From Saccoglossus kowalevskii (Eukaryota > Hemichordata > Enteropneusta > Harrimaniidae), in contig NW_003151285.1 of assembly GCF_000003605.2 (NCBI RefSeq), positions 19,816 to 33,274 on the forward strand: a stretch of DNA of 13,459 nucleotides. The letters are read 5' to 3'. The notes under the pieces are model-generated. The model made no database searches, had not been told where the DNA came from, and saw only the letters and a program-made list of their open reading frames with translations. A program made the position numbers and the translations under genes. Positions 1 through 7,852 of this stretch are shown piece after piece (position 1 is the stretch's first letter; every line of letters starts with the position of its first letter).

Positions 1-79
1 GCAATTGGAAATATATAGCTATCTTTAGGATTGACACTCGCGCACACGCGCACAGTCCAACGCATCACGTGAATACACA

Positions 80-82
<3 letters not shown>

Positions 83-145
<63 letters not shown>
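83..145. repeat. (AT)n microsatellite, about 31 units
   Basis: An uninterrupted run of alternating A and T of about 63 bases. It is preceded by a short CG/CA-rich stretch (about 38-54) made of cgc and aca units. Open reading frames across it are low-complexity artefacts (Tyr-Ile repeats). Confidence 0.97.
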
Positions 146-146
<1 letters not shown>

Positions 147-580
147 CTAGTGTTTTTGTGATTTTCGAATGTAAAAGTCTTGTACCTTTGTACCTATACG
201 TCATAGACACACATGAACTTGTCATAAGTTGTTAGTATATTAACAGTGTTTTGCATAAACATGGTTATAAAACACATGCATGCACGTACGCACATATACC
301 GTATTGTCTATGAAAACTCAGGATGTTCAGATTTCGCTCGACTGCTGACAATAGCGCATGGATACCGTGTTATGCAGGTCTTTTTTTCAATTATAGTATT
401 AATTTAATGGATACTAGAAAATCGTCACTTCACATATGATGACATATCGACCCAGGGAATATACACAAATTTCAATTATATCCATTTAAAACCTTTGCCA
501 TATGAAGAAGTATTTACTGTACGTATATTAGGTTATCATTTGTGTTCTCTTTAAACAACAAAAGCAGCTATAAAGCTACA

Positions 581-606
581 ATAAATCACACATCTATGTG
601 ATTTAT
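581..606. repeat. Perfect 10-bp stem hairpin
   Basis: ATAAATCACA (581-590) and its exact reverse complement TGTGATTTAT (597-606) flank a 6-base loop. No gene lies beside it, so a terminator or RNA role cannot be argued. It may be a remnant of an inverted-repeat element or chance. Confidence 0.8.
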
Positions 607-946
607 GTATAAAAACGCGGCTCAGTATTGCCTGTAATGCGGCAGTTTTTTTATGAAATCCACTAAACTGAAACGTCCTCTAGATATACACACAGCGTGG
701 TATAGATTTCACTTTCATGATTACGCCATGATATCTAACATTAATTTGAAACTAGACTGATGGAGACACGAATGAAGGAGGATCTAGACAATGAAAGCAC
801 ACACAAATTACACAATACAATACAATACCGATTTACATGAAATAGAACTAGTTAGGCGTCCGCTGAGTATATGCTCTGGGCTTATGAATATGTAGTCCAT
901 ATAATTTTGTGTCGTTTTTTGTGATTAATAATTGTGTTACTGTATA

Positions 947-972
947 ATGATACGGATCATATTACGTATCAT
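947..972. repeat. Perfect 8-bp inverted repeat, 10-base spacer
   Basis: ATGATACG (947-954) and CGTATCAT (965-972) are exact reverse complements around the spacer 955-964. The structure is directly visible; its function is unknown. Confidence 0.75.
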
Positions 973-1856
973 ATATCGTGTTCGTAATGATTCTGTAATT
1001 CATATTCAAACAAAAATCACGAACTAAAATATTTTTCTGCTGTACTCACCTGAGAAATTTGCCGATTACACAAAATACATATCTATGTCTGATTGGTTTT
1101 GCCGTAAAATTTCAGAAAACTGTTGTTTTTTGCCGAACTATGTTTACTGGAGTTCAAAACATAAACGTTATATTAAGCTCAAATCTAACAATTTACCCAC
1201 ATTTCCATGCATCCGCCTTTCATATTATATGATTTAATAATTCTATTTATTTATTTTTCACATATAGAAAACATAAATCTTATGGGATATATTTCCCCAG
1301 ATGTAATCTACTGACAATTCAAACAATATAACTTGTATAACAATGACTTATTCAATGGATATTTCGGAGTCAGTTGCCAACAGAACTATCATCTAGGTGT
1401 AATAACCAAACCTGCCTAAATGTTATACTATTATGCCGAATTACGTTTTCTGCATATAAGACACGAGTTTATTTCATGATTGTGTATTTGTACCCATAAA
1501 AGAATATAAAATAAATTACCTTACATGAATGTGAATAATATTAACAAAAGTCGACAACACATCCAATGAGTTCACTTGTCAGGCTAACAGTTCAATCCAG
1601 AAATACATGAAGCAGAACGGTGAAGTTCGCTCAATACCCAATAATAATCATTATACTTGATTACGTCATACGAATTATTCCGAGATATGTATATAATTCT
1701 ACCACACAAACCAGGAATGTTTCCTTAATATATCATTCGTTGTTGAGGACAATATGTAGTATAATATTCTAATATCATACCTCGCGATGCGATGTTCTTG
1801 TCACATTGCAGTGGAGTTCAATTGATTTTACGGAAAGCAGATTTAAGTATTGTTTT

Positions 1857-1884
1857 GAATGAATGAATGAATGAATGAATGAAT
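1857..1884. repeat. (GAAT)7 microsatellite
   Basis: Seven perfect GAAT units. Further GAAT/AATGA copies trail to about 1900. A minus-strand open frame across it is just the repeat (Ser-Phe-Ile-His). Confidence 0.95.
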
Positions 1885-2028
1885 TATTGCTAATGAATGA
1901 AGTTATCAGTTCAATTTTTACACGTGTTTCACTGTTGTAAAGTAAAGTAAAGGTCACTGTTACTATATAATATAATCGCCAAGATTCAATGACTTGGAAT
2001 ATTGAACTCTCTTTTGATTAGCCATTAC

Positions 2029-2082
2029 CTTCGTACGTTGATTTGTTTCATGAAACAGAGGTAATCGAGGGCGGGTGATAGA
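2029..2082 (-). CDS. Candidate 18-codon internal exon, phase 0/0
   Basis: On the minus strand a strong acceptor (long T run then TTTCAG, plus positions 2083-2085) is followed 54 nt later by a good donor (CGAAG|GTAATG). Read in phase 0 the segment has no stop and encodes SITRPRLPLFHETNQRTK, with basic residues. The phase matches the phase-0 donor of the signal-peptide exon at 5520, so exon 1 could splice here instead of to the exon at 2719. No following exon was found to the left, and the peptide matches nothing I recognise. Strong-looking acceptors arise by chance in AT-rich DNA, so confidence is low. Confidence 0.25.
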
Positions 2083-2361
2083 CTGAAAAAAAGATAAAAA
2101 GTAGCCATCTTATGTACCATTTTACTTATGAAGTGGCCAGAGAAGCTGGATATTAATGCATGGAACGATTGCTCATGAGACGAGTAGTCTGACAGGCCAG
2201 CTTTAATTGCTTCTGAAAACATCCATGTCATATAATACTACGATAAGTACGCTAGCAATGATGGATATCATGCTGCAATGTCCGTGATTATATCTGCAGC
2301 GTAAATTATCTTGAACGGAGCCCAGCAAGTAATTAGTGTCAGGGAAGAGAGGTGACCTTTA

Positions 2362-2412
2362 TGGTTGGAAATAAGCAAGCGGATCGCCCTGTTCTACTCC
2401 GCTAAACATTAA
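2362..2412 (-). mobile_element. Possible reverse-transcriptase fossil (GVEQGDPL motif)
   Basis: A minus-strand frame reads SGVEQGDPLAYFQP between in-frame stops at 2413-2415 and 2359-2361. The core GVEQGDPL (about 2400-2377) fits the conserved GVxQGDPL signature that precedes the catalytic YxDD block in many non-LTR (LINE) reverse transcriptases. The segment lies in a local GC peak (about 2315-2400). Past the single stop, the same frame stays open to about 2205, but I see no YxDD motif there. It is far too short and broken to be functional, and the family cannot be placed. The call rests on one motif. Confidence 0.4.
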
Positions 2413-2465
2413 TTATTAACGCTCTATTGGGAGAATACAACCCAGAATTATGTCTGATCCATCGT

Positions 2466-2476
2466 TTTATTTTATT
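2466..2476 (-). terminator. Overlapping poly(A) signals of the minus-strand gene
   Basis: Two AATAAA hexamers on the minus strand (2471-2476 and 2466-2471) begin about 75 nt after the stop codon at 2552-2554. A GT-rich stretch (minus-strand ctgggttgtattct, near 2430-2445) lies downstream, as expected of a cleavage/polyadenylation site. This gives a predicted 3' UTR of roughly 100 nt. Confidence 0.4.
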
Positions 2477-2551
2477 AATTTGGCTATAGGCATAGGCATA
2501 TAAAGACATTCTCATCAACTGCATTCACTGATCAGGCCTATCCGCCGAATA

Positions 2552-2719
2552 TTAATACCTCATGTTCGAGGGAGCATGACGGTTACTTGACATTTCGTTA
2601 GTGGGTGATGATGGGTGGCGGAGTGGAATGTGTGACGTTTTGCATGCCAGGTGGTGTTGTGGAATGGCGTATTCTATTTGAACAATTTCGCTTCTCCCCG
2701 GGATGTAACATGCTTTACA
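2552..2719 (-). CDS. Terminal exon of predicted secreted peptide gene
   Basis: After a pyrimidine-rich acceptor (minus strand tttgttttgcacag, CAG at 2722-2720) this exon is open in phase 0 for 55 codons to TAA at 2552-2554. Phase 0 is exactly what the donor at 5520 needs. The peptide starts CKACYIPGRSEIVQIEYAIP, has a third Cys about 25 residues in (LACKTSH), and ends in a Ser/Pro/Asn-rich tail (PLRHPSSP ... SNMRY). It sits in a GC peak of about 50% in a roughly one-third-GC background and is followed by AATAAA signals. No family is recognised, and no dibasic cleavage sites mark it as a classic neuropeptide. A plus-strand frame (2608-2775) overlaps the same island, so the coding strand is not certain. 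Confidence 0.4.
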   Translation of the reverse strand, partial: CKACYIPGRSEIVQIEYAIPQHHLACKTSHIPLRHPSSPTNEMSSNRHAPSNMRY

Positions 2720-2775
2720 CTGTGCAAAACAAATATAAATGCGTATATCCATATAATTATAGGAAATATGAATAA
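2608..2775 (+). CDS. Alternative plus-strand 55-codon ORF over the same GC island
   Basis: An ATG at 2608 opens 55 codons (start MMGGGVECVTFCMPGG; later EQFRFSPGC and KYKCVYPYNY). The frame is open from 2602, just after a weak acceptor (cgttag). It has four cysteines and an AATAAA (2771-2776) that overlaps the stop codon. It is antisense to the proposed terminal exon at 2552-2719; at most one is likely real. I favour the minus strand because of its better acceptor, its phase match to a signal-peptide exon and its conventional poly(A) site. No domain is recognised. Confidence 0.2.
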   Translation: MMGGGVECVTFCMPGGVVEWRILFEQFRFSPGCNMLYTVQNKYKCVYPYNYRKYE

Positions 2776-4049
2776 AAATGTCTTGACTTTGAATTGCCTA
2801 CTTAAGAAATGCCAATTCTATATGACAATTTATCTTTTCATTTACACTATATTCTCACGAATATCCTTCCATAACCCGTTTGCTGGTTCCTCGTTCACAA
2901 CTGCAGACACATACAGTAACTATTATCGGCAAAAATGTATGTTTCATGTTTCGAGCACAACTGGCTGTTTAAAGATAAGAATGCGAAAAGTAAAATGATA
3001 ATATATAACAAAAACTGTACATTTCTTAGAAAACTATTCAAACGGCCAATGACGATTCAAATCAAGTAGTGTTTGAATGAGTGTATTTGCTGCGTAAATA
3101 ATTAATAATCCCTCAGACGAAAAGTGGAATGATCGCAAATTAAAATTGTCTTTAAGGTCTATTTTTAAATGAACAAAACATTTTAATCTACATACACTCA
3201 GGATCGATTTATTGTATAGTTAATAGTAATTTAAACATATTTTCTGCCACCAAGGCTCGATTTTATAACAACGATCCAGTTTACGTTCTCAAAACGCGTA
3301 GCATCGCTTTATGATAGTGCTAAGCATGATTTAACATGAGTGACATGTCATATATATTTAACAACAGTACTGATCACAGTGTATGACGTAATGAAAACAC
3401 TGTCTTTACATTACATTATCACCAAGGACGTATATCTTCAATATTTCACAGTGTTCATGACAAGGTATTGCGATGCTGATGTAGTTAGAGGCAATCTATC
3501 TCGTTCTTGTCAAAAACACTTGTTCTCTTCACCAGAAAGTCGCATGGATTAGACACCTTTGTAGCAGAATAGAGTTAAGGCCGAAACACCGATAACTGTG
3601 GTCATTAGAAGTAACAATAACCATACTTTTGTAGAGTTAATTGCTGTACATTTTGTTAATTGCCCGCGAGCCACAATGGGGAACTATACCGCGATTTTAA
3701 TCACAGCTCCATGAGATCGATTCGACGAAGCTATATCTTGTAATCAAAGACAGTGCGTGCATACATTAGTACTCATATAACGGGCGAACAAGTGCTCCAC
3801 TCCCTAATGTAAGTGGTAATTCACATTGCTGTAATTTAATATTACATTAATTTAACATGAAAAAACATGTATATTTCATAGTCAGATGAAGCATAGTCTT
3901 CTTATTGTTTACGATATGCTCTTAATTGTGAATTTAGTTTAAAGCAAACATGAATGTCGACTTTTGGAGAAAAATATGTTGATGTGTCAGATGTTTTTGA
4001 TTTTGCAGTAAGCGCAAAATTAGCAAAAAGTTAAATGAAAAAATACAAA

Positions 4050-4073
4050 AAACAAACAAACAAACAAACAAAC
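4050..4073. repeat. (AAAC)6 microsatellite
   Basis: Six AAAC units within a longer A-rich run (about 4036-4085). An A-rich tail of this kind can mark a retroposon end, but no element body is recognisable beside it. Confidence 0.9.
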
Positions 4074-4793
4074 AAAAAACATTTTAATAAAAAGAATTTA
4101 CGGAGTTCCCCACTGGGAGTGTAGCAATTATTTTGCGGTCTGCGTTTAATATGTCTAGATCGGTACAATCAATCAAGTGTTGCCTTAGAATCATTTCCCC
4201 ACCGCTTTATTATTTGCTTATTATAATTTAGATATCACCGATGTATTTTAGGAACAACTGAAAATTATCCATTGATAAATAAATGGTACGGTTGTCACTC
4301 ACATATCAAACCCAAATGATACATACCACCACATAGAGGTACTCGTACGCCTTAAGACAGAAAACACACGAGTTATCTAATTTCAGTATCACCAATTGTA
4401 CATTTCAATGTATATTTTAAATATGCGTCCCGGTAGTTACCGCTCGCCATCTCGAACATGGAACATGGACAACACGGTATATACAATGCATCAAACCAAT
4501 GATATATATAGTAAATTACAAATCTCTAATAAGTCAATATTCACTGTTGTCACTCACAGTCTATACTAAGTTATAACTGGCGTCTACTATACCAAGCATT
4601 GAAACAAATGGATAGTGATGCACTACGTTGCGGCAAACGTTATGAACATTAAAAAGAAAAAAAATAACCGTTATACTTCCCCCAACGATAAGTTCCAATG
4701 ATTTTTTTGATTGCCGATTTGAGCTATGTGTTCAAAACTAAATATATTTATTAACAAAGTGGTATGGACAATCGTTTTAGGCACATCAGACCT

Positions 4794-4945
4794 TTTATTC
4801 GAGTTTAGAAAACGAATTAATGCGAGTTAAAACTTCACAAGCTTTCCGAAGATAGAAATGACGATTACGCCAGAGAAAATCATATGGTTCATATCGTTCG
4901 CATACAGTTATAAGTACTTGACACTTAAAGTGGGAGCAATTTCCG
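4794..4945 (-). CDS. Candidate cysteine-rich terminal exon
   Basis: A very strong minus-strand acceptor (T-rich tract ending ccgttccttttag, TAG at 4948-4946) opens a frame reading GNCSHFKCQVLITVCERYEP, then further residues including WRNRHFYLRKACEVL, to TAA at 4797-4795. The stop overlaps an AATAAA (4799-4794). Cysteine spacing is C-x4-C-x6-C followed by a distant fourth Cys. NRHFYLRKAC faintly recalls the NxCxLxxAxC end of Kazal domains, but the expected Cys is His, so this is only a hint. The frame needs a 2-nt overhang from the previous exon, which exon 1 (phase 0) does not give. Direct joining in phase 0 stops after six codons. A missed small exon would be required. Confidence 0.25.
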
Positions 4946-5519
4946 CTAAAAGGAACGGAAAAAAAGATGCAGCTGGTTTGAATTAAATGAGACTTCATCT
5001 CGGAAGACAGCAATTCAGTAAACAGCATTGACCACAAAGCGACAGCTTCATACTGTCACTTTTGTCAATACGACAAGAATATACTGCTCGAATGATAAGC
5101 TCCGCTAAATTGAATAGTTAATTACTTGAACTCTGTCAAATAATCCAGAACTAGCGTAAACGACTTGTATTTTAATGGAGGACAACATGAAATAACGCAT
5201 AAAACGTTGATTTCATAATATTTCATAATTTATATAGCAAATGTGAAACAGAACACGCTTAACATTGAATTGTATGGTCGATAATTTACGTCATATACGC
5301 AGTATTAACCGTTAACGCCGTTCACTAAACTGGTGGGACAGTATTAGGGATTGCTATCTTGTGCAACCAAAGGATGAAATCAAGGAGGTACTACAACAGG
5401 TTGTGGTATTACAACCATGCATATAATAACATGTATTAGGAAGACATCACTAGTTGTATTCAATTGTCTTTAACTCACTAACATAGCTGTCAATGAATGA
5501 AACTTAAACTTAGTCCTAC

Positions 5520-5633
5520 CTGTGTTATGTCATTGTCTATGGAATCTTCGGCATCGGGAAGAAGACTTTTACAGTGTGCCAAATATACGCAAACACTGAG
5601 TAAAACAAATAGACTCAGAACCCTGCTGTTCAT
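5520..5633 (-). CDS. First coding exon: signal peptide of a secreted protein
   Basis: The ATG at 5633-5631 is preceded by acaaca (purine at -3). It opens 38 codons starting MNSRVLSLFVLLSVCV, a textbook signal peptide: a basic n-region (Arg4), a hydrophobic core at about residues 5-18, and a likely cleavage around residues 19-22 (after LA, AH or HC). A short acidic segment follows, SLLPDAEDSIDNDITQ. The exon ends in phase 0 at CACAG|GTAGGA, a strong donor. No ATG occurs in the leader back past the TATA box (none on the minus strand between 5634 and 5815), so scanning ribosomes would reach this start first. The hydrophobic leader plus donor plus clean leader make this the most credible coding exon in the window. 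The protein is not recognised; it could be a hormone precursor, a toxin-like peptide or a matrix protein. Confidence 0.6.
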
Positions 5634-5764
5634 TGTTGTATGACTTCTGTGGCTGATTCACTGTCTTTCTTAATTTGATTTGAATGACCGGTGATAGTTC
5701 TCTATAAGTGAAGTTGGTTGGTATGCCTCACACACAATCTTCAATGTTCGCCGTCGTATGCGGT

Positions 5765-5950
5765 TCTCGGAGCAAGCAGAGCAGATCGTTTTTTATATAT
5801 CTCTCTCGCAACCACGCATGCATATTTAAATAATGATCATTCAACTTCCGCATCATGCCAATTACACATGCATAAAGGAGTGGCATCAATATGTCGCATG
5901 GCAACGGGGACGTCAGCCTAAAACAGATGTATATACTCCATGGCCATTGG
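5765..5950 (-). promoter_or_regulatory. Predicted promoter of the secreted-peptide gene
   Basis: On the minus strand TATATAAA (5799-5792) would place a start site near 5765, giving a leader of about 130 nt to the ATG at 5633. Further upstream are a TGACGT CRE half-site (5915-5910) and a CCAAT box (5950-5946), about 150 and 180 nt from the predicted start. The 5740-5800 stretch has raised GC. Each motif is common by chance; the ordered set, ATG-free leader and signal-peptide exon support one another. Confidence 0.4.
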
Positions 5951-6227
5951 CTGTTAGCTATTGTGAGAAATGTAATGCAATGTGGGTGAAATTGAAAACG
6001 TAAAACGGAACGTCCACGACAGGAATTTACGTGTAACTCGATACGCACATCATTTGCATGCTATCTTTCTATTCTGAGTCGAAGATTTATAATAGAAAAA
6101 AATCATCGTAAGATCCGTTTGTTGATATTTTATTTTACGTTTCAAATATCTATATTCAAAAAGATCTTTACACTTAGAGGAAAGTCTCTCTCTGAGTCCC
6201 CGATTTCATCGTATTTCAGTCGCAGGA

Positions 6228-6260
6228 TATAAACTGATGTAATCTTGTAAATTCGATCGC
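6228..6260 (+). promoter_or_regulatory. Predicted TATA promoter, plus strand, divergent
   Basis: TATAAA at 6228-6233 is followed about 30 nt later by cgcacaatt, a plausible initiator near 6260. The leader to the ATG at 6280 would be only about 20 nt. The arrangement is back to back with the minus-strand promoter about 500 bp away. Confidence 0.3.
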
Positions 6261-6279
6261 ACAATTTGTTTTTTTCGAT

Positions 6280-6435
6280 ATGGCTTCGAAAAGGGAAACC
6301 AAACATTTTCGCAATCATTCGTTTCGTTTATGTATGGTTTCACACTGTTTGCTTTGCATGGGATATTTCACTCCTACGCTTCTACTTTCCAGGTTTTCCC
6401 GTGATAAAATCATTATCGGCGGGCGGCGTTTTTAA
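6280..6435 (+). CDS. 51-codon small ORF, strong start context
   Basis: The ATG at 6280 has G at -3 and G at +4 (gatATGG). The frame reads MASKRETKHFRNHSFRLCMV and continues through a Cys/Leu-rich middle to the end IIIGGRRF, stopping at 6433-6435. The N-terminal half is basic. A TATA box lies about 50 nt upstream. It may be a micropeptide or the first exon of a longer gene: possible donors inside it are TTAT|GTATGG near 6332 and CCAG|GTTTTC near 6391. CCAG at about 6388-6391 is also preceded by a long pyrimidine tract, so the same spot could be an acceptor. No homology is recognised. Confidence 0.3.
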   Translation: MASKRETKHFRNHSFRLCMVSHCLLCMGYFTPTLLLSRFSRDKIIIGGRRF

Positions 6436-6520
6436 GTGAATGTACATCTAAACATCTTATTTGCACTTTTTAATGGGCTCATTAACAAGTATCAATACCC
6501 CAAGATATCATCAACCCTCC

Positions 6521-6548
6521 AGTAACGGCAAAAACAATTGCCGCTACT
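6521..6548. repeat. Stem-loop, 10-bp arms, one mismatch
   Basis: AGTAACGGCA (6521-6530) pairs with TGCCGCTACT (6539-6548) at nine of ten positions around an 8-base A-rich loop. It directly abuts the possible SINE remnant and may be part of that or of an inserted element. Confidence 0.7.
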
Positions 6549-6650
6549 AATATCAGAAAGGAATGCTACAGCCCGGAGGTTCGATTCTTGCAGGTGTGGG
6601 ACGTGAAATTATCGGTTAACATCATCATCATCAACAACACAACCACCAAG
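6549..6650 (+). mobile_element. Possible tRNA-derived SINE remnant with B box
   Basis: GGTTCGATTC (6578-6587) matches the RNA polymerase III B box (GGTTCRANYC). It is preceded by a short GC run (gcccggag), followed by a unique stretch (gcaggtgtgggacgtgaaatt) and then by (ATC)4 at 6621-6632 and an AAC-rich tract, a common SINE layout. The T-stem pairs poorly and no A box is visible upstream, so this is not a tRNA gene and, if a SINE, it lacks its left part. Confidence 0.35.
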
Positions 6651-6950
6651 TGCTTGTATGACTTCGTGCAACTGATCGCATATGCAATAACGATAATTCG
6701 TTCACTTCACCGTTTGCTTAAAGATTTATCTCACAGTGCGACAAAGATGCGTTGTGTACGATACGAGTTGTAGGTTATTCCCAGCCTATAATTTCACATA
6801 TGAAAATATCTCAACCAAGAATTGAGATTGTCTATTAATTATAAATGAAAAAAAAAACATACTAGGGTTGTCGAAAACATTCAGAAAAATGAGGACTCAT
6901 ATTCAGTCGTCATTCTTTGGAGCAGAAGTACTGGTATTAAATTCAACTGA

Positions 6951-7145
6951 ACGCTTTCAATTTCCATCAAAGCCTGGGGACATCTGTTGGAAGAAGTTCC
7001 GTTAGTCGAAAAGAATGTTTGCCATGTTTTTCATCTGTTCCGCCAGATTCCCATGAGAGACGTCTGCCCTTATAAGCGTGTCAATGCGAATAAGAAATTG
7101 ACAGTGCAATCAAACCACCAACCAATTAAGCCAAAATGTCATTAA
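6951..7145 (+). CDS. Candidate exon: 64-codon frame without a 5' Met
   Basis: Between TGA at 6948-6950 and TAA at 7143-7145 the plus strand is open in an area of raised GC. The frame includes KAWGHLLEEVPLVEKNVCHV, then HLFRQIPMRDVCPYKRVNAN and a Lys/Pro-rich end (QPIKPKCH). The amino-acid mix looks protein-like. A strong acceptor (catctgttccgccag) at about 7047 would start an in-phase exon at ATTCCC. ATTAAA overlaps the stop. There is no early ATG and no clear donor, so it would be a terminal exon. A link to the ORF at 6280 is possible but unproven. It could equally be a decayed transposon piece. Confidence 0.25.
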   Translation, partial: TLSISIKAWGHLLEEVPLVEKNVCHVFHLFRQIPMRDVCPYKRVNANKKLTVQSNHQPIKPKCH

Positions 7146-7852
7146 AGAGTGAAGTGCTTCTCACCGTGTCGCTGACGGACTTTCTTCAAATTGGACCTCC
7201 TCTTACGTGATTTTTTGAATCAATCACGATATATGTTCGCGGTTAAGCTAACGTGCATTAGACGTGCAACGAAGATCTACGTACTGTAAATGACAATTGT
7301 TGGTACCTTCAACGACTGACCGTAGTGTTAAGTATGGCGCTATGTGGATATATACGACTGGATAGCCTCTAGAGGCTTAGAAGATAAATTATACAATTAT
7401 ACTGAGAAAACCATGGTCTTCAATCCTTACATAATATAGGCCTCCGGAGAGTGAAAAAGAATATTTGCTGTTTGAATATTTGTATTGAGTGATGCTGATG
7501 TTATGGTCAACCAGATACAAGAGTGTACTTCTAGTTTTCGCGATTATAATATTAGAAAACAAAACAGACAAGCACATCGTGTACTAATATATCTCTATAT
7601 AGTAAGTAATTAAATACACGATATGATATGGACTGCAATTGATTATCTAAGAGTAAATCATAAGCGAATAAAACTCAATAAATTAAATGAAGAGCTTTAA
7701 AAAGTTTGTATCGCAAATGGCTTAATTACTCGGTATTCCTACTGGCAGAAGTGGTATATGGCCCTGACAATACATAAGACATAGATTTTAAACAGGAACA
7801 TGGCTAACAATGCTGACGTATTTTACCGCAATATAAATATATATATGATCAA
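7146..7852. other. Non-coding stretch with palindromes
   Basis: No gene is supported. It contains a 7-bp-arm hairpin (CGTGATT 7206-7212 / AATCACG 7222-7228) and the 14-bp palindrome at 7364-7377. The minus-strand frame at 7389-7577 is AT-rich and unremarkable. Confidence 0.6.
7364..7377. repeat. 14-bp perfect palindrome AGCCTCTAGAGGCT
   Basis: A self-complementary 14-mer with no spacer. It could be a dyad-binding site for a dimeric protein or chance; nothing nearby decides. Confidence 0.8.

Larger units (their letters stand above)
146..1856. other. AT-rich non-coding stretch
   Basis: I find no convincing gene here. Stops are dense in all frames. It holds two perfect short hairpins (581-606 and 947-972, listed separately). 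On the minus strand it holds an isolated consensus splice donor, CTCAG|GTGAGTAC, with the exon end at 1050; the only frame open into it is about 20 codons long and has no good acceptor. A decent minus-strand acceptor near 756-758 opens only 11 codons before a stop. Confidence 0.6.
2720..5519 (-). other. Predicted intron of the minus-strand gene
   Basis: The proposed 2.8-kb intron runs from GTAGGA at 5519 to CAG at 2720. It is AT-rich, contains the (AAAC)6 repeat and a candidate cysteine-rich exon (4945-4794), and otherwise holds nothing I can assign. A plus-strand frame at about 4099-4239 (about 46 codons, includes EFPTGSVAIILRSAF) and an ORF at 3340-3552 are most simply chance. Confidence 0.35.

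Noticed and set aside
25-225. Minus-strand 66-residue ORF
   Set aside because: It is the (AT)n microsatellite read as alternating Tyr and Ile.
1042-1054. Perfect minus-strand splice donor CTCAG|GTGAGTAC
   Set aside because: The only frame open into it is about 20 codons, preceded by a stop and without a usable acceptor; isolated donors of this quality occur by chance, though a non-coding exon cannot be excluded.
2651-2998. Plus-strand 115-residue ORF
   Set aside because: It overlaps the GC island in a third frame and continues into AT-rich sequence with low-complexity residues; no start, splice or domain support.
6948-6985. Minus-strand peptide QMSPGFDGN resembling the PGxDG block of non-LTR reverse transcriptases
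   Set aside because: Only a few residues match, a stop follows at once, and no other RT block lies nearby.
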